DNA of 60,000 bases from Apostichopus japonicus (lineage: Eukaryota > Echinodermata > Holothuroidea > Aspidochirotida > Stichopodidae), in contig NC_092578.1 in assembly GCF_037975245.1 (NCBI RefSeq), forward strand, positions 9,840,359 to 9,900,358. The letters run 5' to 3'. The notes beneath the pieces are model-generated. The model did no database searches. It worked only from the letters and a program-made list of their open reading frames with translations, and had not been told where the DNA came from. Of this stretch, positions 10,520 to 19,365 are shown one piece after another; within the stretch, counting starts at the first letter, position 1, and each line of letters begins with the position of its first letter. Position numbers and translations under genes: made by a program.

Positions 10520-11626
10520 ATGGCTTCTTATTCTCTCATTTCACCGGAGAGTAAGGCATATGCGCGCCTATTGCGCGAAAGAGAAAACCTTTCAGTTCGT
10601 CAAGTTGCCAAGTTAACAGGAATTTCGAAGAGTTCGGTATCAAGGATTTGCAGTAAACGTTTATTGTGGGGCGAGGCTCTACCAAGTACTCATGGAGAGG
10701 GACCGGTTCGAAAGAGGGGGCGGCCACCCAAGTTGAGCGTTCGTCAAAAGCGTGCTATTTTGAAGGAACTTAGAAAAACAAGGAGTGAGGGACAGTTTTC
10801 TGTGAGAACTCTCAGGACAAAATGTGAGTTACATACAGTGTCGGAGAGAACAATATCTCGATTTCTCAACAAGAGTGGTTATAAGTACTATCAAGCCAGA
10901 AAGAAGGGTCTCCTATTTCCCAAGGACCTGCATCAACGCTGGAAATTCGCCAGAGGAATTAAACGGTCTCGAGGTGAGGCATTCTGGACTAAAGATATAT
11001 CTTTTTATTTTGATGCCACCGCATTTAATTATAAGAGCCACCCACGACAGCACGCAAACACTTTAAGTGGGCGTGTTTGGCGTAAGAAAAGTGAGGGATT
11101 ATCATTCGGTTGCACGGCCAAAGGGAGTAAGGTCGGGAGTGGCGGAAAAGTTGTAAGGGTGTATGCCGCCATCTCATATGGAAACGGCGTGGTGTTGGCT
11201 AAACCATACCGCAAGTTAACTGGGAAGCGTTTTTCGAAATTTATGAAAAAGGAATTCCCGGCAGTCTTCCAAAAATGTGAAGCAACCCATAACACTCCAC
11301 GGATTTTTCTTCAAGATGGCGACCCTTCTCAGAACTCAAAGAAAGCTATCAAAACACTAAGTCGCATGGATGCAACCATTTTTAAGATCCCTCCTAGGAG
11401 CCCCGACTTAAATCCAATAGAAAATATCTTCAAACTTTTGGGGGATAAACTGAAGTACGATGCCATCGAGAACAATATTGAATTTGAGACATTTCGAGCT
11501 TTCAGAAGTCGAGTTGTTACAACTCTCCTCCAGATGCCGCGTGCTATCATTGACAAAACAATCGCTTCAATGGGTAAACGAATTGATGAAATTATTCGAA
11601 GAAAAGGAGAGAGACTGAAATATTAG
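10520..11626 (+). CDS. Tc1/mariner-type DD34E transposase
   Basis: Intact, intronless 368-residue frame; Tc1-family transposases are usually about 340-350 residues. N-terminal paired-type DNA-binding region: first helix-turn-helix about residues 22-48 (LSVRQVAKLTGISKSSVSRI), an AT-hook-like RKRGRPP at 64-70, second helix-turn-helix about 71-118. Catalytic core with D165 (FDATAF), D266 (LQDGDPSQNS) and E301 (SPDLNPIEN); 34 residues lie between the second Asp and the Glu, the DD34E spacing of Tc1. It would cut at the element's inverted ends and join them to TA, consistent with TA at both outer flanks. The ATG is preceded by AAAA; start well supported because the binding domain begins soon after it. 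It converges with the Rep gene. A stray Tc1 element nested in a larger replicon is the alternative, but no separate inverted ends or TA pair were found around the gene. Confidence 0.92.
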   Translation: MASYSLISPESKAYARLLRERENLSVRQVAKLTGISKSSVSRICSKRLLWGEALPSTHGEGPVRKRGRPPKLSVRQKRAILKELRKTRSEGQFSVRTLRTKCELHTVSERTISRFLNKSGYKYYQARKKGLLFPKDLHQRWKFARGIKRSRGEAFWTKDISFYFDATAFNYKSHPRQHANTLSGRVWRKKSEGLSFGCTAKGSKVGSGGKVVRVYAAISYGNGVVLAKPYRKLTGKRFSKFMKKEFPAVFQKCEATHNTPRIFLQDGDPSQNSKKAIKTLSRMDATIFKIPPRSPDLNPIENIFKLLGDKLKYDAIENNIEFETFRAFRSRVVTTLLQMPRAIIDKTIASMGKRIDEIIRRKGERLKY

Positions 11627-12046
11627 TATTTTGGCTGTAATGCGCTATCCATGCTATGCTTTTATATTATGATCTGCCACATGAGGGCGGTAATCTCCCG
11701 AACTGATGGTGAACATTGTACGATTTACCAACGATGGACCCCATGTTTTTCCCAAATTTCAGCTCCAGAATACCAATATTCCGAGTTTGGAGCACACTCA
11801 GTTACAGTTCAAGTTTCTTTAAATCATCACGTTCGTGAAAATTGGACAAACATATACATAATCGCCGATATACGAACGGTTAACCATTTATTGACGATAA
11901 AAGGCTTTGGTTAACTTGATGCTTTTAGACTATTTCAACGGTTGACCATCCATCCACATTGACATACTGTGTAGGTCAATGGTATACCGTGCTCGGGTCA
12001 AGTGTGTATCGTGGCGGTCTTTCACTAGGATGTCAGTCGATGTCAG
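11627..12046. other. Spacer after the transposase
   Basis: About 420 bp with an 87-codon open frame (11651-11914) that has no recognisable domain and is probably chance. A short direct duplication TGTCAGTCGA lies at 12031-12050, just before repeat motif M. Transcription of the transposase probably ends here or in repeat A2, which has AATAAA near 12180. Confidence 0.4.
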
Positions 12047-12167
12047 TCGAACCTAATATTCAATAGGCACGCAATAGTTGTTAATATTTCCTCGTAAAAT
12101 TATTATAAGTCGCAATTGCTGATTAATTCGAGGAATTAGGTCGAACCTCATATTCAATAGGCACGCA
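12047..12167. repeat. Motif M cluster (possible iterons or origin hairpins)
   Basis: A 27-bp motif with the core CCTAATATTCAATAGG or CCTCATATTCAATAGG occurs four times in the element: 9860-9886, 12047-12073, 12141-12167 and 13721-13747. CCTA and TAGG can pair to present the loop ATATTCAA. In the copies at 9860, 12141 and 13721 the preceding bases form a second small stem around TTAGGT. Hairpins presenting a TAATATT-type loop are nicking sites of many HUH initiators, but this loop does not match the NANTATTAC consensus, so origin function is a hypothesis. Confidence 0.4.
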
Positions 12168-12393
12168 TCTTTCAGCGAATAAAGCGAATAATTTCACCAG
12201 AAAAAACATAATATTTTCGATTCGTTCTTTCCTTTATTTCGTATGTATCTTATACTGGTTTCTTACTGATGTATCACATTATATGTCCTAATATATATAC
12301 ATATTACCCTTAATTCCGTGTGAGAGGAAATTAGTAATAAATGATAGCATGATTTTAACAGAAATTCTCGAGTTTTTCTTTATAAACTCTCAG
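12071..12393 (+). repeat. Direct repeat A, copy 2 (after the transposase)
   Basis: Matches 9790-10113 closely. Directly before it, at 12047-12073, is an extra copy of the CCTAATATTCAATAGG-containing motif, which recurs 94 bp later inside the repeat at 12141-12167; this creates a 94-bp periodicity. The repeat runs straight into the C-rich array. Confidence 0.75.
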
Positions 12394-12409
12394 TTTAGTG
12401 ACGGTGGAA

Positions 12410-12840
12410 CCCCCTCCCCTCCCCTCCCCTCCCCTCCCCTCCCCTCCCCTCCCCTCCCCTCCCCTCCCCTCCCCTCCCCTCCCCTCCCCTCCCCTCCCCT
12501 CCCCTCCCCTCCCCTCCCCTCCCCTCCCCTCCCCTCCCCTCCCCTCCCCTCCCCTCCCCTCCCCTCCCCTCCCCTCCCCTCCCCTCCCCTCCCCTCCCCT
12601 CCCCTCCCCTCCCCTCCCCTCCCCTCCCATCCCCTCCCCTCCCATCCCCTCCCCTCCCCTCCCCTCCCCTCCCCTCCGTTCCCCCTCCTTTCCCCTCCCC
12701 TCCTCTCCGTTCCCCCTCCGTTCCCCTCCCCTCCCCCTCCGTCCCCCTCCCCTCCGTTCCCCCTCCGTTCCCCCTCCGTTCCCCTCCCCTCCCCCTCCCC
12801 TCCGTTCCCCCTCCGTTCCCCTCCCCATTCCCCTCTCCCC
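12410..12840. repeat. (CCCCT)n array, then degenerate C-rich tract
   Basis: About 53 nearly perfect CCCCT units (12410-12676, three units changed to CCCAT-like) followed by irregular CCCCTCCGTT-type sequence. The complementary strand is (AGGGG)n, able to form G-quadruplexes. It lies just past the Rep stop codon on the Rep coding strand. Long open frames through it in several phases are only products of the repeat. Confidence 0.95.
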
Positions 12841-12947
12841 CTCCCCTTCCTATCCCCACCCCTTTCCCTCTCCCACCCCTCCCTCAACTCATTCCCCTCC
12901 CACACCTCCCACTCCCTGTCACTACCACACCCCTCCCAACGCTACTC
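12841..12947. repeat. 107-bp direct repeat B, copy 1
   Basis: C-rich but non-periodic sequence almost identical to 13797-13903. Copy 1 lies after the 3' end of the Rep helicase exon, copy 2 lies in the Rep intron. Each is preceded (+ strand order) by motif M and a C-rich tract, so a block M + C-rich + B is present twice around the helicase exon. Confidence 0.8.
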
Positions 12948-12993
12948 GACGACGTAGTTTGAATAATAGTGTAACCAAATATGGAGGGTTGGA

Positions 12994-14666
12994 TTAAGTT
13001 AGAATAAACTTGGCAAAACATGGTCCACATGGGGGGACATCAACCTGTTCGTTGGCTTGGATTTGCGAGCGGAAGGTAAAATATCGCCATCGAACCGTCA
13101 TCATCTCCGTTTCTCTTTCTTCAATTTGGCCCCCCTTTATGTATATCAGTGGATTCTTGCCAGTTGCGAACACTGGTGTTGAACCACTAAGGACAAAATC
13201 TTGCGAGAAGTGTGTTTTTGGAGCGGGTAGATGTACCATTTGACCTTCTAATAGAAGCAGGAGGTCATGCCACGGCATAATCTGCGGACTCCATCTGAAG
13301 TCATTTAGGAAAATGACTTCAGCTTTCTCAGCACCAACCCATGCGAAGCTCGTTGAAGCGGGATTGGAAAAGACTTTGAAGATTTGGGTCAGAGGCGCCA
13401 GAATAAACGTTTTGCCGCAATTCGCGGGACCAGTTATAAAGATGTTCTGGTATTTACCCCGGCCCTTCTCGAGGACGTCGACAACAGCTCGTTTAAATGT
13501 ACCGGCGGGAATATCATTCCGGCGCAGAATGTCTTCCGCGATTGTGGACCATAGCCCGTTGCAGCCAGGTACACAGGGTTGACCTTTAAAGGAGTCCAAG
13601 ATTTCCGGACGAGATTTCTTTCCTCGCTCCAGCTTACTCTCGGCGTCGTGTAGTTCCCACGCGACCTATCGAAAAAAGACCTTTATATAGTGACAAATAT
13701 AGTGAATTCGAGGAATTAGGTCGAACCTAATATTCAATAGGCACGCAATAGTTGCGTGCCCTCCCCCTCCCCCCTCCCCGTTCCCCTCCCCCTCCCCTCC
13801 CCTTCCTATACCCACCCGTTTCCCTCTCCCACCCCTCCCTCAACTCATTCCCCTCCCACACCTCCCACTCCCTGTCACTACCACACCCCTCCCAACGCTA
13901 CTCTACCACGATCCTTACCCACAACTTCATCACGCACGACCCCCCACCACCAGACCATGGCATGGTGAATGATTTATACCGTATATTCAAAATGTTGGGA
14001 CAATGTATTTATGAATTATTGGAAAATGGATTTGCGTACCTCGATCGCTTCCGCGACACACTTTTGTCCCCGATTCACCACAAATTCAGCCAAGTCGGTT
14101 TTCCCCTCTCGTTTCTGCATTTCGGCCAAAGCCAGCAGTTCTGTCCGGGTCTTTATGTTCCGCTGAACCACCATCTGGGACACATCGAACGCGCTAAGCC
14201 GTTTGCGCTTTTTTAGTGGCGCACGTGCTGATCGTTCCCCCGATGCCTGGAGGACCCTAGAGGTACTGGCCGATGTTGTAGCTGGTGGGCTGGCCCCCAG
14301 GTCCGGGTGACCTGGGCTTTGCAGGACGCCAGCGTCCTCTTTAACAACGTACTGCCATGCCGTGTAGTAATTAGCATGGGTTGAAGAGAAATGCACCACA
14401 ATTCCATGCTGGTTTTCTAACAGACTCTTAACTCTTAACCATCGACGTGGCCGATCAAGCTTTACCGCTATGTGATAGTGTTTGCCGCCATCTTGATGGG
14501 TTTCTTGACAACATACCCATTGGATGATATGTGCCCCTACCGACTCGAACGAACTTCGTACCTGTTCTGCGAAATTTTCACGCGAAGCACATAGAGTTTC
14601 ATCGGCTTGGCTATATGTTATCAAATATACCATCCGAACTTGACGTACTCCTAATGTATCAGCCAT
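12994..14666 (-). CDS. Rep protein: HUH endonuclease plus SF3 helicase, two exons
   Basis: Predicted replication initiator of 432 residues. Exon 1 (14666-14040, 209 codons) has the HUH nickase motifs: motif I YLITYSQ (14-20), metal-binding HYH (63-65) and YVVK (106-109), whose Tyr would attach to the nicked 5' end; then a basic linker. Exon 2 (13665-12994) has Walker A GPANCGKT (about 288-295), Walker B VIFLNDF and a downstream FATGKNP motif, as in superfamily 3 helicases of CRESS-DNA virus and parvovirus initiators. The exons join in phase 0 through donor GAG|GTACGC and acceptor TTTTTTCGATAG. The ATG at 14666 (ATCATGG context) is preferred: a TTG 21 nt upstream is not a credible start, and the helicase frame has no ATG of its own at its head. 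An endogenous viral Rep is the alternative, but TA-flanked repeats and the neighbouring transposase favour a mobile element. No frame damage is seen. Confidence 0.88.
13666..14039 (-). other. Rep intron made of element repeats
   Basis: A 374-nt GT-AG intron whose interior is not unique: it has motif M (13721-13747), a 9-bp hairpin with arms GGCACGCAA and TTGCGTGCC (13740-13760), a short C-rich tract and repeat B copy 2 (13797-13903). The exons on both sides stay in frame, so splicing is needed for the full protein; without it the nickase part would end 7 codons past the donor. Confidence 0.75.
13797..13903. repeat. 107-bp direct repeat B, copy 2 (inside the Rep intron)
   Basis: Nearly identical to 12841-12947. 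Divergence begins sharply after GCTACTC in both copies, which marks the end of the duplicated block. Confidence 0.8.
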
Positions 14667-15193
14667 GATGTTGGATAATACCTGCAATACTGAAATCTCC
14701 CGGTCCTATGTTATGAATTCTATATTAGCCTATATCTATGCATATATATGTGTGTATATAAGACTTGCTGATATCATGTGGTGATCTTTATATGTCTGGT
14801 TGCATTTACACATGACGTGTTCATCTGTCTAATAGCTAACAATTGGCCCTGAATCTCATTTACCAAATTTGGGTATTTACTGACGTGTTATACTGTCAGT
14901 GGCTGGATTATAGGTTTGAAGGTGTAAGATCTTCCTGTTGTGATGAAACGGCTGATGATGCAAGCTTATAAAATCATTCTATGAACCCTTTCCCTGGCTG
15001 GGTATTGCGACTGTCAGATGTTCTCTCACGCAGTCACGTGGTGTTGATCTACGTAGATATACGTACCGTACTGTTTCTCTATATATGTACAATCCGAGTT
15101 TATCGAGTCGAGTGCGCCCTCCAACGTATGCTATGCACATGCGCATATGCACATGCGCCTACAATCATCTGGGCTGTTAACTAATACTGATCG

Positions 15194-15237
<44 letters not shown>

Positions 15238-15352
15238 ATATATATATACACTATATATACTATATATACTATATAACAATGTACTATTCCTACAATGTCT
15301 AATGCCCAGTAGTAAATCCTTATGGTCCTATACTTATACACAGGCTTTCAGA
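14667..15352. promoter_or_regulatory. Region upstream of Rep with (TA)n tract
   Basis: Non-coding. Several TATA-like words (about 14725-14760) lie 60-95 bp upstream of the Rep ATG and could serve its promoter. A (TA)n and TATATAC tract spans about 15199-15275. Short near-palindromic words 'acatgcgcatatgc' occur near 15136-15155. The segment ends in ACAGGCTTTCAGA (15340-15352), which is the inverted partner of 9720-9732. Confidence 0.45.
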
Positions 15353-15511
15353 CAATCTTCGACAAAAATAGATGGGACACCCTACTCCCCGTATCAATGT
15401 TGCAGTTTCTGAGCGCTTTTGGCTACAACATTGAACGGGGGGAAGGGGGTGCGCTTAAGCCAATATCGCTCGTTGTTGCTCATACTGTCCTATCATTTTT
15501 GTCGAAGATTG
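15353..15511 (+). repeat. Right 159-bp terminal direct repeat with nested hairpin
   Basis: 158 of 159 bases match 9561-9719, in the same orientation. The inner hairpin arms are 15378-15402 and 15426-15451. The left flank is GA, the right flank is TA (15512-15513), completing the presumed TA target duplication of the whole element. Confidence 0.85.
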
Positions 15512-15513
15512 TA

Positions 15514-18084
15514 GGTAACCAAATCAATGTAACTTGGATGCAGAACCATTAGTTATAGTTGTGAGCTTTCTGATATTAAAATGTGTGTATTAAATATTTT
15601 TTTGCACATAAAATATGGAAGCTACATTATCATTGTCTGCAGTATAATTCAGCCATTGTGGAATACATCAAATTAATGTAACATTGACATTGCTGTTTGT
15701 CGTCCATTTAAGATTCTTCCAGTCCACAGGGACCTTGCTTGGTTACACAAGATATACAGTAAAATAGTTTACACATGTAACTTACCTTCAAAAGTTCACA
15801 GCAATTTCAACAAGGGAGCAAATAAAGTAATTGAAAATCTGTTGGGAACACTGTACATTTGTATTTGGTTGTACAACATTTAGGTTACATCGATGTGTAA
15901 TGGCCAATGAGCACAGTATAGTATAGTGGTACCAGAAATTTGTAGTGCATGCACTTTGTGTAGGGCATAACTTAAATACATTATTATCTTAAGGATGATA
16001 TCTTAATGAAGTTTAACTTTTTCTCCTGCTGCCAAAGTAATCTTATATACTGTAAGCCTTTGATCCTCCATGCCCATTCACCAATAGTCTAAAATGTGAT
16101 CTAGGGTTTTTGCTACTTTTCGTATCAATATCGCATTCCTGTTTTGGCAAACGCAAACGATCTCACAATAAGTATATTGTGCCATCAACTTATAGAAAAT
16201 GAAAGAATAAACATTTTCGTATAAAAATCATAACCAGTTAAATTGCAAAATTTAATTTCGCAACAAACTTAAAGTTTCTGTCAATCTCATTTTGTTGCCC
16301 TCAAAATCTGTGATTACATTACATGATTCAGGACTTATAAAGTTACTAATGTCCTATTTTCGTCCTTGCAATTGTCAGGTGAAACATCACCATAATTTTT
16401 AATGCTGATTTGGCCAAGTACAGTATGTCAGCAACATAATTCATATTGATAGTACTGTGGTAATATCTCAACAGCACTGCAATTTGAGACTGCCGTCTAT
16501 GTTGTGTGGTTCTGATGTATGTCCACTCACGTGAACCTTAACACATCAACCATTTTATTGTTGATATGTAAAAAAGCCAAATAATTTGTGTTTTAGTAGT
16601 TCTGAGATAATTAATGGGAGGATTGTATAGCTTCCTCTTTTTTGCTGATACAGTTTGCTTGTGATACTAATACACAGCTCTGCTGTGATTTTCACATAGT
16701 CTGATTGTACACACAGCATTTCATGGGAAGTACAGTACTTCTCTTGCTTGACAGCATGTTTACTATACAGCCAGCTGATGCCAGACACTGCTTGGTTTAC
16801 CAGCTTTTCAAGTGTACTGTGTTAATAATTGAACTTATTGATTGAAAGGGAACTAATATTGGAGATTGCTCAATGGCAACAATTCTTTATTAAACCTATT
16901 TGGGCAATGAACATTGTGTGCATTTGAGGCTTGAAACTGAAACTACTGAAAAGACCAGGTCAGATACTGTAAGCTGTAATTTTACCATGAGAAAAATGAA
17001 AGCAGGCTACAAGCGTCAACAGTTAGAATTGTTTCTGGGGTTATGAAACTGTCCATCTACATTGATGTATTGACATTTTTCATCTCAAGAAAAAGTTATG
17101 ATATTATTAGAGATATAAATTTTACCTATTTGTAACTGAGCAAAAAGAAGACTGTTGCGTCGCTGCAATAAAAGTTGTAGATAAGAAGTCTAAGATTGAC
17201 AAAATAATGCACAGAGCAAGTAAAAGGAATTAAATTGATCCAACTCTCCACCTTCTTCATAGGTTTTGTTTAGCTGAGATTAGTAAAAAATATATAACTG
17301 AGCTAATTTTAGGTCTTTTTCTTGGGTGAATAATGTTTTACAATCAGTTATGATGTCTGTGATGCCATACTGCACTGTACATGGATAGGTTGGACAACAT
17401 ACCAATTTGTTCTTTTAAACTCATGTTATAACAGTGTGACCCCTCCACAATTGCAATCATTTTGTTAATCATGAAATTTCAGTCCTGTATGACGAGAAAT
17501 GTACTGTAGCTCAGTTCATGTAATCCAAGTGAATGACATCACAGATCATTCCACAATCACCTGATCCAAATGACTTTCTCTCAAGAACAAAACAAGCTAC
17601 TGTACATACTGTAGCTTTGAGTTGGATCATTACAGTACTTTATGTCAGAAGCTACAACTCTATATACAGTAGTTCAATACTACTTTATGTATTTCCTAGT
17701 CTTAGACTTGGTTTTATGTTTAAAAATTCAACACTATATTTCATGTTTATCTTTTTAACCCTGTGGTATGGCAATTGATACTACAGTTTATCCTGTTTGA
17801 TCAATGAAGTAAAGATATTTGTATCTGAAAAGCACTCCGTTAAATTGTCGATTAACCTTTCACTGGTCAGGAACTTAATAATATCCTACCGTTGTTAGTG
17901 TAAGGCACAGTGAAGCCTAACCAACAACGGCTGTTCCATGCTTTGGACTATCAATATTGAATTGAGCAGCAAAATAATTGTGGCAAAGAAGATTATCTAA
18001 GGTAGCCTACAGTAGACTGAGAGCCATCCATATATAAAAGTAAATACAATACCTTCAAAGTTCAAATTGATGCAAGTTAGATTA
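15514..18084. other. Intron 1 sequence without recognisable features
   Basis: AT-rich intronic DNA. Words like TACTGTA and TACAGTA recur (for example 17590-17670). Short open frames have no recognisable domain. Confidence 0.5.
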
Positions 18085-19365
18085 CAACCTAATGTATAAT
18101 GTTGCTTAAAATAACTTTCTATTTGATTTTGATAAGCTATTTGATGATATCTGAATGTGATATTAAAATTTCATAAAAATCCACATCATGCGACTTGACT
18201 TTCTCCAACTTTCACTTCAAACACTAAACCGGTGGTCCGTTCGGGTCTGTTTCCTTCTCCTTTCTCTCTGTTGGTCCTGTTGCCCTGGCCTTAGTTTTGG
18301 CACTCGTGTTACTGTTGGTAGCCACTGATACTAGCGAGAGGACATTATCCAGTGATTGTAGCAACTAGGTCTGGTCTAATCCCATCTGACACAGAGGCCG
18401 GAGCAAGGACTGGTGAGAGTTGCGCAAGGCACAACTGGAGTTTGTCTCAGCTAGCCGCCATCCAGATCTTCACTTCTTGCCAATTCTCCGGAGAGAAAGT
18501 CACGCACAGGGAGCAAGGTCTGCACATCGGGTAGAGTTCATGGTCGTCCCAGATCTTCTCGATAGCAGAACGAGCATGTCTCACACTTCCTCTAGGTTCT
18601 GCCTTCCCCGTCTGAAAGGATCGTTAAGGAGCAAAGAACACATGCATGCATTCCCCCAGTAGGGGGTAAAAAACGAAGTACGAGGTACAAGATATGTAAA
18701 TGGCAAAATTGCTATTAAAGTAATTCAGCCGTGAAAACCTGTAACAAGCAAACAGTAACAGCCACAGAATAATGTATGTATGCAAGACCAAGTGTCATGT
18801 GAGAATGAGAATGAATAAAGGAGATGAACAGTACAGGAGGGGGCCACAAGGTGTGCAGCCCCACCTCGGCCTAACAGGTGCCGAGGTGCCTGACCAAACA
18901 GGGGAACAGCTGAGTTCCTACTGGGGCTCAGAGGGAACTACCGACGGAAGGTCTAAGCTAAAGGCGAGACCTTACTAACAGGTCGCCAACCACGTGGGGA
19001 AAGTACACTATGGGCCTACCAAGGCCTGAGAAGGCCAGGAACAAGGGGGACTGACATCGAATCTAGCGATGTGCCTAGAGTTTAGGGTCTAGCCACAGAG
19101 CCTAGCACACAACTAGGTTAGGACACACCCCTGCTAATAAGCCTAGCCGCAGAGCCTATCACACAACTAGGTTACGGCACACCCGCGCTAATAGGAAACC
19201 TCTCCCCACCAACGGGGACAACCCAATGTATAATGTAGCTTATGACTTTACATTTCAATTTCATAATCAAGTTGATGATATCTGAATGTGATATTAAAAT
19301 TTAATAAAATCCATATCATGCGACTTGACTTTCTCCAACTTTCACCTCAAACATTAAAAAAGTGG
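18085..19365. mobile_element. Old insertion flanked by about 145-bp direct repeats
   Basis: The stretches 18085-18232 and 19221-19362 are diverged direct repeats sharing 'gatgatatctgaatgtgata' and 'cgacttgactttctccaact'. Between them is about 990 bp of GC-richer DNA with no long frame. Its 3' part has a duplicated unit (about 19090 and 19142) around CACACAACTAGGTTA. A 12-bp word GCCGGAGCAAGG is shared with 41413. It could be a non-autonomous LTR-like element or an insertion into a pre-existing tandem repeat; the ends do not show clear TG/CA. Confidence 0.4.

Larger units (their letters stand above)
9561..15511. mobile_element. Composite Tc1-transposase/Rep element inserted at TA
   Basis: A 5,951-bp unit with TA immediately outside both ends (9559-9560 and 15512-15513), as expected of a Tc1/mariner insertion. 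The outer ends read CAATCTTCGACAAAAAT and its inverse complement. Both ends are formed by a 159-bp direct repeat. Neither 159-bp copy alone has TA on both sides (TA/TC for the left, GA/TA for the right), so the whole unit, not two MITEs, appears to be the inserted object. Cargo: a DD34E transposase (+) and an intron-containing HUH/SF3-helicase Rep gene (-), facing each other across a C-rich block. Both reading frames are intact, which suggests recent arrival in intron 1. No capsid or packaging gene is visible. Teratorn of medaka, a piggyBac-like transposon fused to a herpesvirus genome, is a loose parallel for transposase plus replicon; whether this element is already described is unknown. Confidence 0.8.

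Noticed and set aside
12349-12997. Several long Pro/Ser/Leu- or Gly/Glu/Arg-rich open frames on both strands
   Set aside because: They are translations of the (CCCCT)n array, open in most phases because the unit has no stop codon; no protein evidence.
13599-13599. Start codon of a separate helicase gene
   Set aside because: The codon there is TTG, not ATG, and the frame continues upstream to a good splice acceptor that joins the nickase exon in phase.
14016-14039. Natural C-terminus of the nickase protein (stop at 14016)
   Set aside because: The last 7 codons lie beyond a consensus donor (GAG|GTACGC); splicing gives the usual nickase-helicase order. A short unspliced form cannot be excluded.
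9561-15511. LTR retrotransposon (two direct repeats at the ends)
   Set aside because: No reverse transcriptase, integrase or primer-binding site; the repeats have Tc1-type inverted ends and the target is TA.
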